The notes: a model not told the origin generated them from the sequence alone. 64,000 bases of DNA from Prevotella sp. (GCA_031285625.1 JAITVV010000073.1:1-64000), one strand, 5' to 3'. Counted from the stretch's first letter, positions 45,937 through 55,981 are shown. Translations and numbers: made by a program.

Positions 45937-48351
45937 ATGAAAAATACTTTTATTCTTACTTTTTTAATCATAGGCTTCTGTTCATTTGTATCTGCTTCAC
46001 CACAGATCAGAGGTATAATTGTTGAAAAAGGAACAGGTAATCCAATAGAATCAGCAGATGTTATATTGTTGAAAAAGGGAGAAACAACAGCTACAGCCAG
46101 CACATTATCCGAATCAAATGGTTCTTTTCAACTATCAGGAGTCGTGAATGGAGAATATTCATTGATCGTTAGACTAATCGGATATGATGTATATACCCAA
46201 GGCTCGATCAATCTCCGTTCTACTGAAACGGTATTAGATCTGGGTATTATTGAATTGCAACCTTTAGAGATAGGACTATCTGAGGTTGTAATTGAAAGTG
46301 ATAAAAGGTAGATTATATATAAATTAGATAAAAGAATAATTGATGCATCAAATAATCTGATGGGAAGTGGTGGTACAGCCGTTGACATTCTGGAAAACAC
46401 CCCGTCCATAAGGGTCAGTGTAGATGGTGATGTTACCTTTAGAGGCAGTAGTGGTTTTAAAGTATATATTGACGGGAAACCCAGTTTTCATTCCGGAACA
46501 CAAGCGCTCCAACAAATCCCGGCCGGACAGATAGAAAATATAGAAATCATAACTACCCCTTCCGCCCGTTATGATACAGATGGCGAAGTAGGGATGATTA
46601 ACATTATCACAAAAAAAAATAGCAGAAGAGGTATTGAGGGCATCGTTAATATGTCAGGAAGTACAGCGCTATCCAATGGAGCTGATTTTTTCATTTCTCA
46701 GAAAAATAATAAATTACAGTGGTTCCTTACAGGACATTGGAATCAACCCATCCGAAAGAGTAGTTTCGAGCAGGAAAAGACAACGATAGTAAACGGAGAA
46801 ACAACAACATCTTCTTCCGATGGGCCCCGCAAAGGGAAGAATTACCATTATGGCCTGCGTGGAGGTATCGACTATGCTTTATCTCCTAAAACATCTATTA
46901 ATGCGGAATTACAAATTGTATATAATAAATTCACTCGTGATGGAGATCTGAACTATATCGAGACCAAAACAGATGCAAACGGAGAATCAGGACCAAACAA
47001 TTTCAATAGCCGCGACGACTTTAACCTGCATGCAACAGTTAATATAGGGAAAGCCGGATTTTTACATAAATTCGATGATAAAGGACACCAAATTAATGGT
47101 AGTTTTATGGTAGGATATGAAGGAGATGCTCTCGAATATTTCCAAAGTGACCTTTTTGATAAGAATAATCAACGTCAACAGGGACACCGTGCATGGGAAG
47201 ACGAGATACGCTGGACAGTAAGGGGAAATATGGATTACACCTACCCATATAGCCAGACAGGCCGTTTAGAAAGTGGATACCAATATCATTCCTACCTGGA
47301 AGATGGCGACTATAGTATGCAGTTCTGGGATCCTAACAAAAAAGAATTTTATTGGAGGGACGATATATATAATACTTTTTATTTTCAGCGGGGAATTCAT
47401 TCTGTTTATCTGGTTGGCTCGGACAGCTACAAAGCATTTGAAGCTCAGATAGGAATCAGAGGCGAGCATACTCATCAGGTATTACGAAGTTCTATTGAAG
47501 GGAAAAACCGTACTGTAAACCGCTTTGAGGTATTCCCATCCGTACATATCGGATATACACTTCCTCACGATCAAAAAATCACTTTTGCATACTCTTACCG
47601 AACCAATCGTCCCGAACTTTTTTACATGGAACCATATATCACATACCGTGATTATTATACGGCTGAAATCGGGAATCCTGATATACGCCCGGAATATATA
47701 CATTCATATGAATTGAATTACAAGAAAAATATAAAGGAGCATGTACTGCAATCCAGCTTGTTTTACAGATCGCGTAAAGATAAAATAGAACGATTGCGTG
47801 TACCATATCAGGCTGGGGTTACATTAGACTCTATGGCCAATGTAGGTAAGGACTACGCATTAGGTATAGAACTAAACGGGCAAATAAAGGTAAATAAGTG
47901 GTGGGACCTCAGCGTGAATGGTAATGTCTACTACTACAAAGTAGAGAATAATATAAACTCGGGAGGGAAAAAAGAAACCAGTACAAACTATGATTTTACC
48001 CTGAATAACCTTTTCCGCATTCATAAAAACACACGCCTTCAATTAGATGGTAACTTTGTAGGGCCATCTGTAACAACACAGGGTAAGTCAAATTCCTTCT
48101 GGTTTGTCAACCTGGCCATACGCCAGCAATTATTTAGTCCGAACTTACAGTCTACGCTCTCGTTCAGGGATGTGCTTAAATCAGCCCGTTACAAAAGTAA
48201 TATTACAACCGCTGATTTAGAATCTGTTACACATATCCGGCCCAAATATCCGGTTATCACACTTTCTATCAGTTATACATTCAATAATTATAAACGAGGC
48301 TCACAAGGTTCACGCGACAACAGGGACTTGTTTGAAGGTACAAACTATTAA
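45937..48351 (+). pseudogene. TonB-dependent-type outer-membrane receptor interrupted by one in-frame TAG
   Basis: One reading frame runs from 45937 to 48351 (804 codons) apart from a TAG at 46309-46311. Residues 1-19 are a signal peptide and 22-110 a carboxypeptidase-regulatory-like domain (IRGIIVEKGTGNPIESADV). After the stop the frame carries the plug (GGTAVDILENTPSIRVSVDG, then IEIITTPSARYDTDG) and a long beta-barrel to the C-terminus. Related proteins have a charged or polar residue followed by IVYKLDKR at this point, so CAG or AAG to TAG is the likely change. No other damage is seen. Translation from an internal ATG (46360) would give a barrel without leader, so the gene is probably inactive unless read through. 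Confidence 0.82.
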
Positions 48352-48426
48352 AACTAAAAAACAGCTGATATATTAACTTTCTATGTCTGAAATTATACCT
48401 ATTTTTATTGGTAATTTTTAGACCGA

Positions 48427-48921
48427 ATGTTAAGGGATTTTGCAGCCATAGATTTTGAAACAGCTAATCAGGAACTGTCGAGTGTTTGCAGTGTTGGCAT
48501 TGTAGTTGTGAGAAACGGGATAATAACCGAGCGGTTTTACAGCCTGATACAACCTGAGCCGGATTATTACTGTTACTCGAATAGTCAGGTTCACGGATTG
48601 ACTCATAAAGACACTGCTAACTCAGATGTATTTCCTAAAGTATGGCAAAAAATCAGCTCCCAGCTAGAAGGACTGCCTTTAGTTGCCCATAATAAAGGTT
48701 TTGATGAAGCTTGCCTCCAAGCCGTATTCAAAACCTATATGATGGATTACCCCGATTATATATTCTATTGCACACTGGCAGAATCCCGCAGGCAGTTGAA
48801 ACATCTACCCAACCACCAACTTCATACTGTGGCTGAGGATTGCGGTCATATTCTGACTAACCATCACCATGCACTCGCAGACGCCGAAGCCTGTGCAGAA
48901 ATAGCGTTACAATTATTGTAA
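48427..48921 (+). CDS. 3'-5' exonuclease, DEDDh (DNA polymerase III epsilon-like)
   Basis: A 164-residue nuclease. Catalytic acidic residues are D9 and E11 in IDFET, and the Exo II aspartate lies in HNKGFDEACL. Exo III is HHHALADAEA, with the histidine that defines the DEDDh class. This compact protein resembles stand-alone epsilon-like exonucleases that degrade single-stranded DNA or RNA ends. It lacks the C-terminal extension that binds the polymerase alpha subunit, so it is not the replicative proofreader. It is 75 bases after the receptor gene, with its own weak spacing and no obvious partner. Confidence 0.85.
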   Translation: MLRDFAAIDFETANQELSSVCSVGIVVVRNGIITERFYSLIQPEPDYYCYSNSQVHGLTHKDTANSDVFPKVWQKISSQLEGLPLVAHNKGFDEACLQAVFKTYMMDYPDYIFYCTLAESRRQLKHLPNHQLHTVAEDCGHILTNHHHALADAEACAEIALQLL

Positions 48922-49202
48922 TTAGCATTAACAGAAGTCTTCCTGTAGAATATATTCTTAAGGAAGAAAGAGCATTTTATAATATTTTTTTAACTTTAAA
49001 AATAATTTATTGAGAATTTAAGTAACACATCCGATATTTTCAAATGTCAAGAAAACCAAATTTAATTATCTGTATATAAATAGCTTGAGGTGATATTTGG
49101 ATGATAAAAAGTTACTATAAAAAAAATGCATAAAAGCTGTTACTTTTGTCACCTTTCAGCCATATCGAACTGATAACAAACAGATTATAAAACAACAGAA
49201 GA
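48922..49202. other. Intergenic region upstream of the TPR/HTH regulator
   Basis: Mostly AT-rich DNA. It has a weak CTTCCT/AGGAAG hairpin near 48940-48968 after the exonuclease gene and a TACTTTTG box (49141-49148) 54 bases before the next start. Confidence 0.4.
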
Positions 49203-51032
49203 ATGAAGAGTATACTCCCGGTATTAATTCTAATTATTATATTTCAGGTATCGTGTGCAAAGTACGAGAAAATGCCGGACGAAGAAATAATGCATAAACT
49301 ACTTACAGAAAATCCTGATAGCCTGGCTTATTTACTTGAGGAAAAAACAAACCCAAGTCTACTCTCCGAAGAAGACAGAATCAATTATATATGGTGGTTG
49401 GCTAGTGCTCATAGTAAACAATATAGAAGCCTTATCAATGATTCGCTGATCCATAAAGTATTGCAATATCATAAACAAACAGGTTCTCCGCTTTTATTAT
49501 CTACTTATCAGCTTGCAGCGGAACAGGCAAAATCCTCAGGAGAAGTAACAAAAGAGGAAACGCTACTAAATGAGGCTTTGGTTATAGCAGAAGAAAGAAA
49601 AGATTCTATAATAGTTCTTAACCTTGCATCCAAGCTGGGCTATATATACAATGGAGTCAGGGATTCAGAAAAAATAGATAAACTTATAAAAACCACAAAA
49701 AAATACGCATCGTGGGATGTAGATACTTATTTAACCTTAACAAAACTCTACAATAGGTCCGGTAAGGTAGATTCCATAGGGAAATATGCTTCATTAGGGA
49801 TTAAGGCAGCAATAGCCCGGAAAAGGCCGATGGAAGAATACCAATTGACCAGAAGTTATATTGAATATTTAAATCTATCCGCACAATCCCCAGAAGCACT
49901 TAGTGTTTTGCGCGACCTGGAACATAAAATGCCTATGGATGGGGGGATAGTAGGCAACGAGATAAAGTTTAATTATATAACTACATGGATAGCTCTGGGC
50001 AGGTATGATTCTGCTCAGGTGTATATAGATTATTTTGATCCGATATTAAAGTATTTCAAAACTAAAAATCCAACAGAAACGTATGTTATTGAAACTGTAT
50101 TGGATTTATTTAAAACTGTCATCCATACAAAACAAGGAAAAATTTTCACCACCCATGACCTGGGTACAATTAATCAACTGGTAGATGGGAGCAGGGAAAG
50201 TATCAAAGCCGAAAAAGAAAAAATGCTGGCTCAGAATAAACTCCAAAGAGATAAATTAAATCTCCAAATAGAAAAGGGAAATCTCCAACGACGTTTATTA
50301 TGGGGTGCTATCGGAATCATGCTTATAACTGTAATTCTAGTATTCGTCTATCAGCGAAAGCTATTGAGGAAAGAGCATAATATTCAAAAGATTAGAGAAC
50401 AGTTACGGATAAAATCTATGCAAATAGCCGAGAATGAATCAATTATTAATCAAAACGAGCAACTTATCCGTTCTTTGAATTCTCAGGTTGGCGAAAATGA
50501 AGACATCAGACAGGAGTTAGATACCCTATTAGCTGAGAACGAGAAAATAAAAGAAAAAAACGGGTTGTTGCAATCAGATATTCAGTCATTTACTAATTCC
50601 ATTACAGAAAAGGACAAAGAGCTAAATTTCTTTGAAGAATTGTCTTTACAAAATGCCAGATTGATGGAACGTGATCAATTTCTGACAATACAACTTATTA
50701 AAAGAACTCCAATACTGAATGGTCTGGATAAAAATCCGAAGTATATAGAAGAGATACAATGGCACGAAATAATTCATACTGTAGATCAGTTGTTTGATGG
50801 CTTTTCTGTCCGTCTTCATATTGATTACCCAACACTTACAGAGGAGGATATACGCTATTGCTGTTTATTCAAACTGCGATTATCCAACTCAGTTATCTCG
50901 TCTCTGATGGGAATTTCTCCTTCCTCGGTGACAAAGCGTAAACAACGTATAAAAGAAAAGATAAATCAACATTTACCGGATGACTTAACTATGGAAAAAC
51001 CATTAGAAGTTTATCTCTGGAATTACAATTGA
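49203..51032 (+). CDS. Membrane-anchored TPR sensor with C-terminal helix-turn-helix
   Basis: A 609-residue protein. The leader ends in IIFQVSCAK, a lipobox with Cys near residue 18. Residues 60-340 are helical repeats of the TPR type. A single transmembrane helix lies at about 362-384 (LLWGAIGIMLITVILVFVY) and a coiled coil of about 120 residues at 390-510. The last 60 residues contain the helix-turn-helix RLSNSVISSLMGISPSSVTKRKQRIKEK. This predicts a periplasmic sensor linked across the membrane to a cytoplasmic DNA-binding domain, a one-protein transcription factor. The outer-membrane receptor gene 171 bases downstream is its likely target. Confidence 0.8.
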   Translation: MKSILPVLILIIIFQVSCAKYEKMPDEEIMHKLLTENPDSLAYLLEEKTNPSLLSEEDRINYIWWLASAHSKQYRSLINDSLIHKVLQYHKQTGSPLLLSTYQLAAEQAKSSGEVTKEETLLNEALVIAEERKDSIIVLNLASKLGYIYNGVRDSEKIDKLIKTTKKYASWDVDTYLTLTKLYNRSGKVDSIGKYASLGIKAAIARKRPMEEYQLTRSYIEYLNLSAQSPEALSVLRDLEHKMPMDGGIVGNEIKFNYITTWIALGRYDSAQVYIDYFDPILKYFKTKNPTETYVIETVLDLFKTVIHTKQGKIFTTHDLGTINQLVDGSRESIKAEKEKMLAQNKLQRDKLNLQIEKGNLQRRLLWGAIGIMLITVILVFVYQRKLLRKEHNIQKIREQLRIKSMQIAENESIINQNEQLIRSLNSQVGENEDIRQELDTLLAENEKIKEKNGLLQSDIQSFTNSITEKDKELNFFEELSLQNARLMERDQFLTIQLIKRTPILNGLDKNPKYIEEIQWHEIIHTVDQLFDGFSVRLHIDYPTLTEEDIRYCCLFKLRLSNSVISSLMGISPSSVTKRKQRIKEKINQHLPDDLTMEKPLEVYLWNYN

Positions 51033-51039
51033 AATTAAA

Positions 51040-51110
51040 TGTCCACATAAGAAGAAGATAATAAATATAAACAATTAATAAACAAATATTTACAAAACAA
51101 TATTGTCCAC
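51040..51110 (+). promoter_or_regulatory. Two TGTCCAC sites upstream of the receptor gene
   Basis: TGTCCAC occurs at 51040-51046 and 51104-51110, 64 bases apart, between the regulator and receptor genes. The first copy lies in AAATGTCCAC, close to the reverse complement of the repeat at 34.6 kb. Seven bases are too few to exclude chance. Confidence 0.3.
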
Positions 51111-51152
51111 CTTTATCCATGTAAAAGAAACGCTTTGAGTGCTTGTATAGAC

Positions 51153-51160
51153 TAATTTTG
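51153..51160 (+). promoter_or_regulatory. -7 box of the outer-membrane receptor gene
   Basis: TAATTTTG, 43 bases before the start, with TTTG (51134-51137) upstream at a short 15-base spacing. Confidence 0.5.
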
Positions 51161-51203
51161 CTAATACAGATAAGCAAATATTATTCAATAAAACTATATA
51201 AGC

Positions 51204-53516
51204 ATGAAACAGTTTGAAACTATTTTATTTTTCTTTCTTATTATCTCTATTTATATAAATGGACAGAATGATATCTCAGGAAGAATTACAGAACAAAAGG
51301 GAAATCAACCTTTAGAATTTGCTACTATTGTACTGAATACACAAGATTCAACATTCGTTACAGGAACTACCTGCGACCAGAATGGTAAGTTTAAATTAAA
51401 AAACATTCCTTCAGGAAATTATAGCATTGTAGCTACTTTCTTAGGGTACATACCCAAAAAGGTTATGATAAACAGTCTATCGGGCTCTATCGATTTAGGG
51501 GATATCTCCCTAAATGAAGCAACAAACCTGCTGAATGAAGTTGCCGTTACGGCTTCTGCTACGACAAATAAGGTAGACAGGCTGGTGGTATTTGTCACAG
51601 ACCAACAAAAAGCTCATTCCAGCGATGGCATAAATCTTCTGGCAACGATGCAACTTCCCCGTCTGTCGGTCAATTCACTGATGGGTAGCCTCTCTTTACC
51701 CGGCGAAGGAAAACTTCAACTTTGTATTAATGGAATAAAAGTAGATGAGAATGATATTAAAGCTTTGAAACCGGACGAAGTTATCCGTATCGAATATATT
51801 GATAATCCCGGCGTTCGGTATGGAGATTCAGATGTGGTAATTAATTATATTCTGAAACGTGCTGTTACGGGCGGGATGGTTGGAATTAACCTGATGAATG
51901 CCGTAACCTCCCTATTCGGTAATGAGCAGGTAACCTTCAAGATGAACCATAAGAAATCTGAATTTGGTTTTATCTATACTGGCAGATTCAGAGAGATGGA
52001 TAAGGTCTGGAATGACAAAATAAGCCACTTTAAATTTCAGGATAAAGGAGAATTAATACGCTTTGATGATGGAGTCCCTGGAAAGTGGAAAGAGAATGCA
52101 CATCATTTTACTTTAAACTATAATTTTCTGGATGAAAAGAATTACTTCAATGCTACATTCAGACATGGTATAACAGATATGGACAAAATGACTTATACTA
52201 ATCAGCATACATCACTAGATCCTTCGAGGATCACATCAGTACATCAGGGTGCCAATACCTTACAGCATCTTCCTTCAATAGATTTATATTATTCGCATTC
52301 GTTTGGCAATAAACAAACCTTAATTCTGAATGGAGTAGGTACCTATATTAATTCCGATATCAATCAGATATATGAAGAAACAAAAGATGGAAATTTAATT
52401 ACAGATATCATATCTGATGTAGAAGGAAAGAAATATTCGATAATAGGTGAAGGTATTTATGAAAAAACATTCGAAAATAATAATCGCTTTACGGCAGGGA
52501 TAAAACATACACAAGCATTTGCTAACAACAGATATGAAGGTACTGTAAACAGCTTATCCAAGATGGATCAGAGTGAGAGCTATGCATATATTGAATATAC
52601 AGGAAGAAAGAATAAACTTAGCTATATGGGAGGTGTCGGTGTATCACGTTCATGGACAAAACAGCAAGGAGAGAAATCCCACACAGATTATATATTCAGG
52701 CCCAAGATAACTCTTCAATATAACTTTAAACCTGAACTGTTCTTAAGATTAAAGGGTGAAATATACAATACCACCCCTTCATTAGCTAACCTCAGTGCAG
52801 TTGATCAGTATATCGATACCTTACGTGTTACAAGAGGAAATCCAAATCTCAAAACAACGATGAATTATCGTGCAGGACTAACATTCAGCTGGGAGAAAAG
52901 CTTGTTTGGAATATACTATGATGCCTCATACCTATACACTCCGGACGCTATTATAGAAGAAATATTCAGGGAGGGAGATTTTTTCATTAATACCTATGAT
53001 AATCAGGAAAGCTGGCAAAAACTGAATAATGAATTAACTCTAAAACTAAAACCGGTAAAAAACATGCTTATGTTGTCTCTAACAGGTGGTGTAAATCGCT
53101 ATTGGAGCCGGGGGAACAACTACAATCATAATCATACCAATTATTATTACCGTGCATCAATAACATTTATGTATAAAAAATTTATGGCATACTTCTCTGC
53201 AAACAATGCTTACAATAACCTGTGGGGAGAGACCCTTTCAGGCGGAGAAACCGTCCAACAATCAGGTATAATGTATAATCATGGAAAATTCGCAATAGGA
53301 GCCGGAATAATGTCTCCTTTTTCCGGAAAATACAAGCGTGAAACCGAAAACTTTAATATTTATTCACCATATAAGTCCAATGCTTATATAAATAATCTTT
53401 CCCGTATGATAATGATAACATTCTCATGGAATTTCGATTTCGGACGTAAGGCTAAAAGTGGAAACAAACGAATTAATAATTCGGATAGTGATACGGGTAT
53501 TATGCATATGAATTAG
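51204..53516 (+). CDS. Outer-membrane beta-barrel receptor with carboxypeptidase-regulatory-like domain
   Basis: A 770-residue protein. A signal peptide (ending near INGQND) and a regulatory-like beta domain (ISGRITEQKGNQPLEFATIVL) are followed by a plug-like region with LPRLSVNSLMG and KPDEVIRIEYIDNPGVRYGD. A barrel rich in aromatic and alternating residues fills the rest. It resembles the DUF-type outer-membrane beta-barrel proteins of Bacteroidota that share the TonB-receptor fold but often lack a classical TonB box. It ends in short polar residues, HMN, rather than a typical terminal Phe. Control by the membrane-anchored regulator upstream is inferred. Confidence 0.82.
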   Translation: MKQFETILFFFLIISIYINGQNDISGRITEQKGNQPLEFATIVLNTQDSTFVTGTTCDQNGKFKLKNIPSGNYSIVATFLGYIPKKVMINSLSGSIDLGDISLNEATNLLNEVAVTASATTNKVDRLVVFVTDQQKAHSSDGINLLATMQLPRLSVNSLMGSLSLPGEGKLQLCINGIKVDENDIKALKPDEVIRIEYIDNPGVRYGDSDVVINYILKRAVTGGMVGINLMNAVTSLFGNEQVTFKMNHKKSEFGFIYTGRFREMDKVWNDKISHFKFQDKGELIRFDDGVPGKWKENAHHFTLNYNFLDEKNYFNATFRHGITDMDKMTYTNQHTSLDPSRITSVHQGANTLQHLPSIDLYYSHSFGNKQTLILNGVGTYINSDINQIYEETKDGNLITDIISDVEGKKYSIIGEGIYEKTFENNNRFTAGIKHTQAFANNRYEGTVNSLSKMDQSESYAYIEYTGRKNKLSYMGGVGVSRSWTKQQGEKSHTDYIFRPKITLQYNFKPELFLRLKGEIYNTTPSLANLSAVDQYIDTLRVTRGNPNLKTTMNYRAGLTFSWEKSLFGIYYDASYLYTPDAIIEEIFREGDFFINTYDNQESWQKLNNELTLKLKPVKNMLMLSLTGGVNRYWSRGNNYNHNHTNYYYRASITFMYKKFMAYFSANNAYNNLWGETLSGGETVQQSGIMYNHGKFAIGAGIMSPFSGKYKRETENFNIYSPYKSNAYINNLSRMIMITFSWNFDFGRKAKSGNKRINNSDSDTGIMHMN

Positions 53517-53523
53517 AATATCG

Positions 53524-53585
53524 GGACAAGTCAGGGATACTAAACAAGTTTCATGCGATTATATTTGATTATTCCCTGACTGTCC
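53524..53585 (+). terminator. Long inverted repeat after the receptor gene
   Basis: GTCAGGGA (53530-53537) pairs with TCCCTGAC (53573-53580), and outer GGAC/GTCC pairs extend the stem. The loop is 35 bases and the T-run is modest. Confidence 0.5.
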
Positions 53586-53705
53586 TTGATTATATAAATC
53601 CTCCAGTTGCTTATGAGATACCCAGATTTTTTTCAAAACGAAACTCTTAAATAAAAAATACCCTGATCATATAGATTTGGGACATTTTTATAAATCAACC
53701 ATTCG

Positions 53706-53722
53706 TATAGTTGCGAACTATA
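53706..53722. promoter_or_regulatory. Palindromic ArsR-type operator
   Basis: TATAGTT, GCG, AACTATA: a perfect 7-bp inverted repeat 13 bases before the ArsR stub. This is the typical operator position for the family. Confidence 0.6.
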
Positions 53723-53734
53723 AATATTAATCAT

Positions 53735-53821
53735 ATGTCAAAGAAAGAACTTACAGCTGAGCAGGAGCAACTAGCGCGCTTCGCCAAAGCATTAGGGCAT
53801 CCTATTCGTATAAAGTATTAG
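53735..53821 (+). pseudogene. ArsR-family regulator, only the first 28 codons
   Basis: An ATG at 53735 opens MSKKELTAEQEQLARFAKAL-type sequence with the G-H-P-I-R-I pattern that begins the helix-turn-helix region of ArsR repressors. TAG follows at 53819-53821. The rest of the roughly 100-residue gene is missing, replaced after five bases by the end of the phosphatase gene on the other strand. The deletion leaves operator and start intact but no functional product. Confidence 0.7.
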
Positions 53822-53826
53822 GATAA

Positions 53827-54882
53827 TTAATACAAATATTTTTGTTTCATTTTTTGTATATCAACATATAGAACCTTCGTTAGATAATTTTCTATTGAAC
53901 CATGATCCTCTTTTATACGGTCTAAGCCAGCTTGTAAAAATTCAGTTTTCACTTCAAATAAAGACTTTAACGCAGGGCTTTCATCCTTACACTTAGCATA
54001 TTTATCAGCCAGATAAATATTAGATAATAGATAATCGTTCAATATTGTTCTTTCATCAACGCCCAGAGCTGATAAAATAAGAGCAGCGGCCATACCGGTC
54101 CTGTCTTTTCCGGCAGAACAATGAAACATTAAAGGCGTATCCGTATCATTTTGTAATAATTGAAAGAGATTTCTATATTGCTGGACACAAGCAGAATCTG
54201 TAACCAAAAGTATATTCATTCCTATCATAAGAGTATCTGCTTGATTTGCTGTAAGCTTAGCCAGATCATCCAGAGAAGATGCTGCTGCCATCAGATTGCC
54301 GGGACTAATGGAATAAGAATAATTTGTTTTTACTGATGATGGATTTTTATCCGGAGCCTGGCTCATCTCTTCTTTAGATCTGAAATCAACTATAGATATT
54401 AAAGGTATGGAAGCGAGGTAATCAAGATCAGCTTCTGTAAGATTATGTAAATCATCAGAACGGAATATCTTTCCCCATTTTACATATTTGTTATCCGATG
54501 TCTTATAGCCACCTAAATCTCTAAAGTTATAACCGCCTGTCATAGGCAAATGCTGTTCGGATAGTATGGCAGTACCTCTTTGTGACACCAATTCGAAGTA
54601 ACTCCTTACAGAATCGGATATATCTAAAGGGAAAGTACCGGGTTCAGAGCCTGAAGCAATTGGCCTTGAGAAATCAATGTTATCAACAGAGGAGCCTTCG
54701 TAAAGCGCCCACTCTCCTTTTATTTGAATTTGTAAAGAAGCAACCTTACTTGTCTTATCTCTTATAATTTTAGCGTCTTTTGATATATCTTCTCCAGTAT
54801 ACCCCGCTTTTAAATTACTTTGTTTTCCACACGATACCAGAAATACAGTTGCTACAGTCATATATATAAATATTTTATTCAT
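53827..54882 (-). CDS. Tyrosine-protein phosphatase lipoprotein
   Basis: A 351-residue protein. The N-terminus MNKIFIYMTVATVFLVSCGK is a lipoprotein leader with Cys near residue 18. An Ig-like beta region fills about 25-120. The phosphatase domain follows, with GGYNFRDLGGY, a general-acid-like stretch near FRSDDLHNL, VDFRSKEE and the signature HCSAGKDRTG (C-x5-R P-loop, about residue 255). Such secreted phosphatases act on tyrosine or lipid phosphates at the cell surface or in the periplasm, and the substrate here is unknown. It stands alone, with the ArsR stub at its 3' side. Confidence 0.85.
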   Translation of the reverse strand: MNKIFIYMTVATVFLVSCGKQSNLKAGYTGEDISKDAKIIRDKTSKVASLQIQIKGEWALYEGSSVDNIDFSRPIASGSEPGTFPLDISDSVRSYFELVSQRGTAILSEQHLPMTGGYNFRDLGGYKTSDNKYVKWGKIFRSDDLHNLTEADLDYLASIPLISIVDFRSKEEMSQAPDKNPSSVKTNYSYSISPGNLMAAASSLDDLAKLTANQADTLMIGMNILLVTDSACVQQYRNLFQLLQNDTDTPLMFHCSAGKDRTGMAAALILSALGVDERTILNDYLLSNIYLADKYAKCKDESPALKSLFEVKTEFLQAGLDRIKEDHGSIENYLTKVLYVDIQKMKQKYLY

Positions 54883-55101
54883 CTTATCTTCGGTCTAATA
54901 ATCTTCGCAAGTTAGTTAAAAAATAAGTATCTGGGAATAAGAAAAAATTAATTAAACATAAGAAATCCTTTTATCTATAAGAAACAAATAAAATAAGACA
55001 CCTCTCATCCAATGTAATGGAATGTTAAAAATCCATTCGGAATTAAACCCCCAATCAATATTTCTATCTAAGAATTATAAAACGTTTAAAACATAGAGGT
55101 T

Positions 55102-55896
55102 ATGAAAAGATTATTATTATCATTAGCAATATTAGCATGTATATCCTTTACAGCATCAATAAATGCGCAAGAAGGTAGAAGAGGAGGCAAGCGAGGCTTT
55201 ACCCTACCCCAAGAGTTGAATTTGACTGCAGACCAACAACAGAAGGTAGAATCTGTAAATACCGATTTCAAAGCAAAGATGACTGAATTGAGAAGTAAAT
55301 CAGATCTTTCAAGAGAAGACAGACGTTCTAAAATGAAAGAATTAAGAAAAGAGCACCGTGACGCCATTAACAATATACTTACTCCCGAACAGCAAACTAA
55401 GCTAAAGGAGTTGCAAAGCCAAAGGGAAAAAGAAATGAGTATGCGTAATAAGAAACATGGCAAACAAATGAATAAACAAGGCAACTCTATGAAGGATCTT
55501 AACCTTACAGATAAACAAAAACAGGAAATAAAGACTATAAATGAAGACTATAGAGCTAAAACCAAAGAGCTTGCACAAAAACACCGAGAAACATTAAACA
55601 GCATCTATACTCCGGAACAACAGGCAAAATTGAAAGATATGCGGAAAGACAATACAAACCGTAGATTCGCCAATAATGAACGAAGAATAAAACTTGATGA
55701 TGCCAGTGCTGCTAAATTGAAATCACTTAAAGAAAATTATGATAAAGAAAAAAAAGCTATTGAATTAAGTCGCATAGCTCCGGATGCACAAAAACAGAAG
55801 TTATCTGATTTGCGGGAGAACTTCAGAAAGGAAAAACACCAGATAATGAATGAAGCACGCAAAACAAATAAAACAAAAGAAAATAAACCGGCTTAA
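55102..55896 (+). CDS. Spy/CpxP-like periplasmic helical protein with repeated LTPEQ motifs
   Basis: A 264-residue protein with a signal peptide ending at INAQEG. The mature part is highly charged and helical, with the LTxxQ-type motif repeated: LNLTADQQQKVESVN, LTPEQQTKLKEL, LNLTDKQKQEIKTIN and YTPEQQAKLKDM. That is two full Spy-like units in tandem plus a basic tail. Spy-type proteins hold unfolded proteins in the periplasm. The length is about twice that of the single-unit form. A terminator hairpin follows within 25 bases. Confidence 0.8.
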   Translation: MKRLLLSLAILACISFTASINAQEGRRGGKRGFTLPQELNLTADQQQKVESVNTDFKAKMTELRSKSDLSREDRRSKMKELRKEHRDAINNILTPEQQTKLKELQSQREKEMSMRNKKHGKQMNKQGNSMKDLNLTDKQKQEIKTINEDYRAKTKELAQKHRETLNSIYTPEQQAKLKDMRKDNTNRRFANNERRIKLDDASAAKLKSLKENYDKEKKAIELSRIAPDAQKQKLSDLRENFRKEKHQIMNEARKTNKTKENKPA

Positions 55897-55920
55897 CACG
55901 TCTACATAAATTTCGGTGAA

Positions 55921-55955
55921 GGACTATCAAAATACTTTGATAGTCTTTCTTTTTT
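55921..55955 (+). terminator. Terminator after the Spy-like gene
   Basis: GACTATCAAA and TTTGATAGTC, four-base loop, then a long T-run. Confidence 0.88.
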
Positions 55956-55981
55956 ACAAGACCCGTTCCATCATTTTTTGC

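Larger units (their letters stand above)
53522..53734. other. Intergenic stretch with terminator and the operator of an ArsR stub
   Basis: The terminator for the receptor gene (53524-53585) and the palindromic operator (53706-53722) are the only features. No coding region between them is convincing. Confidence 0.5.

Noticed and set aside
46360-48351. Downstream part of the receptor as an independent gene
   Set aside because: It has no signal peptide, starts in the middle of the plug region and is in the same frame as the leader part, so it was treated as one interrupted gene.
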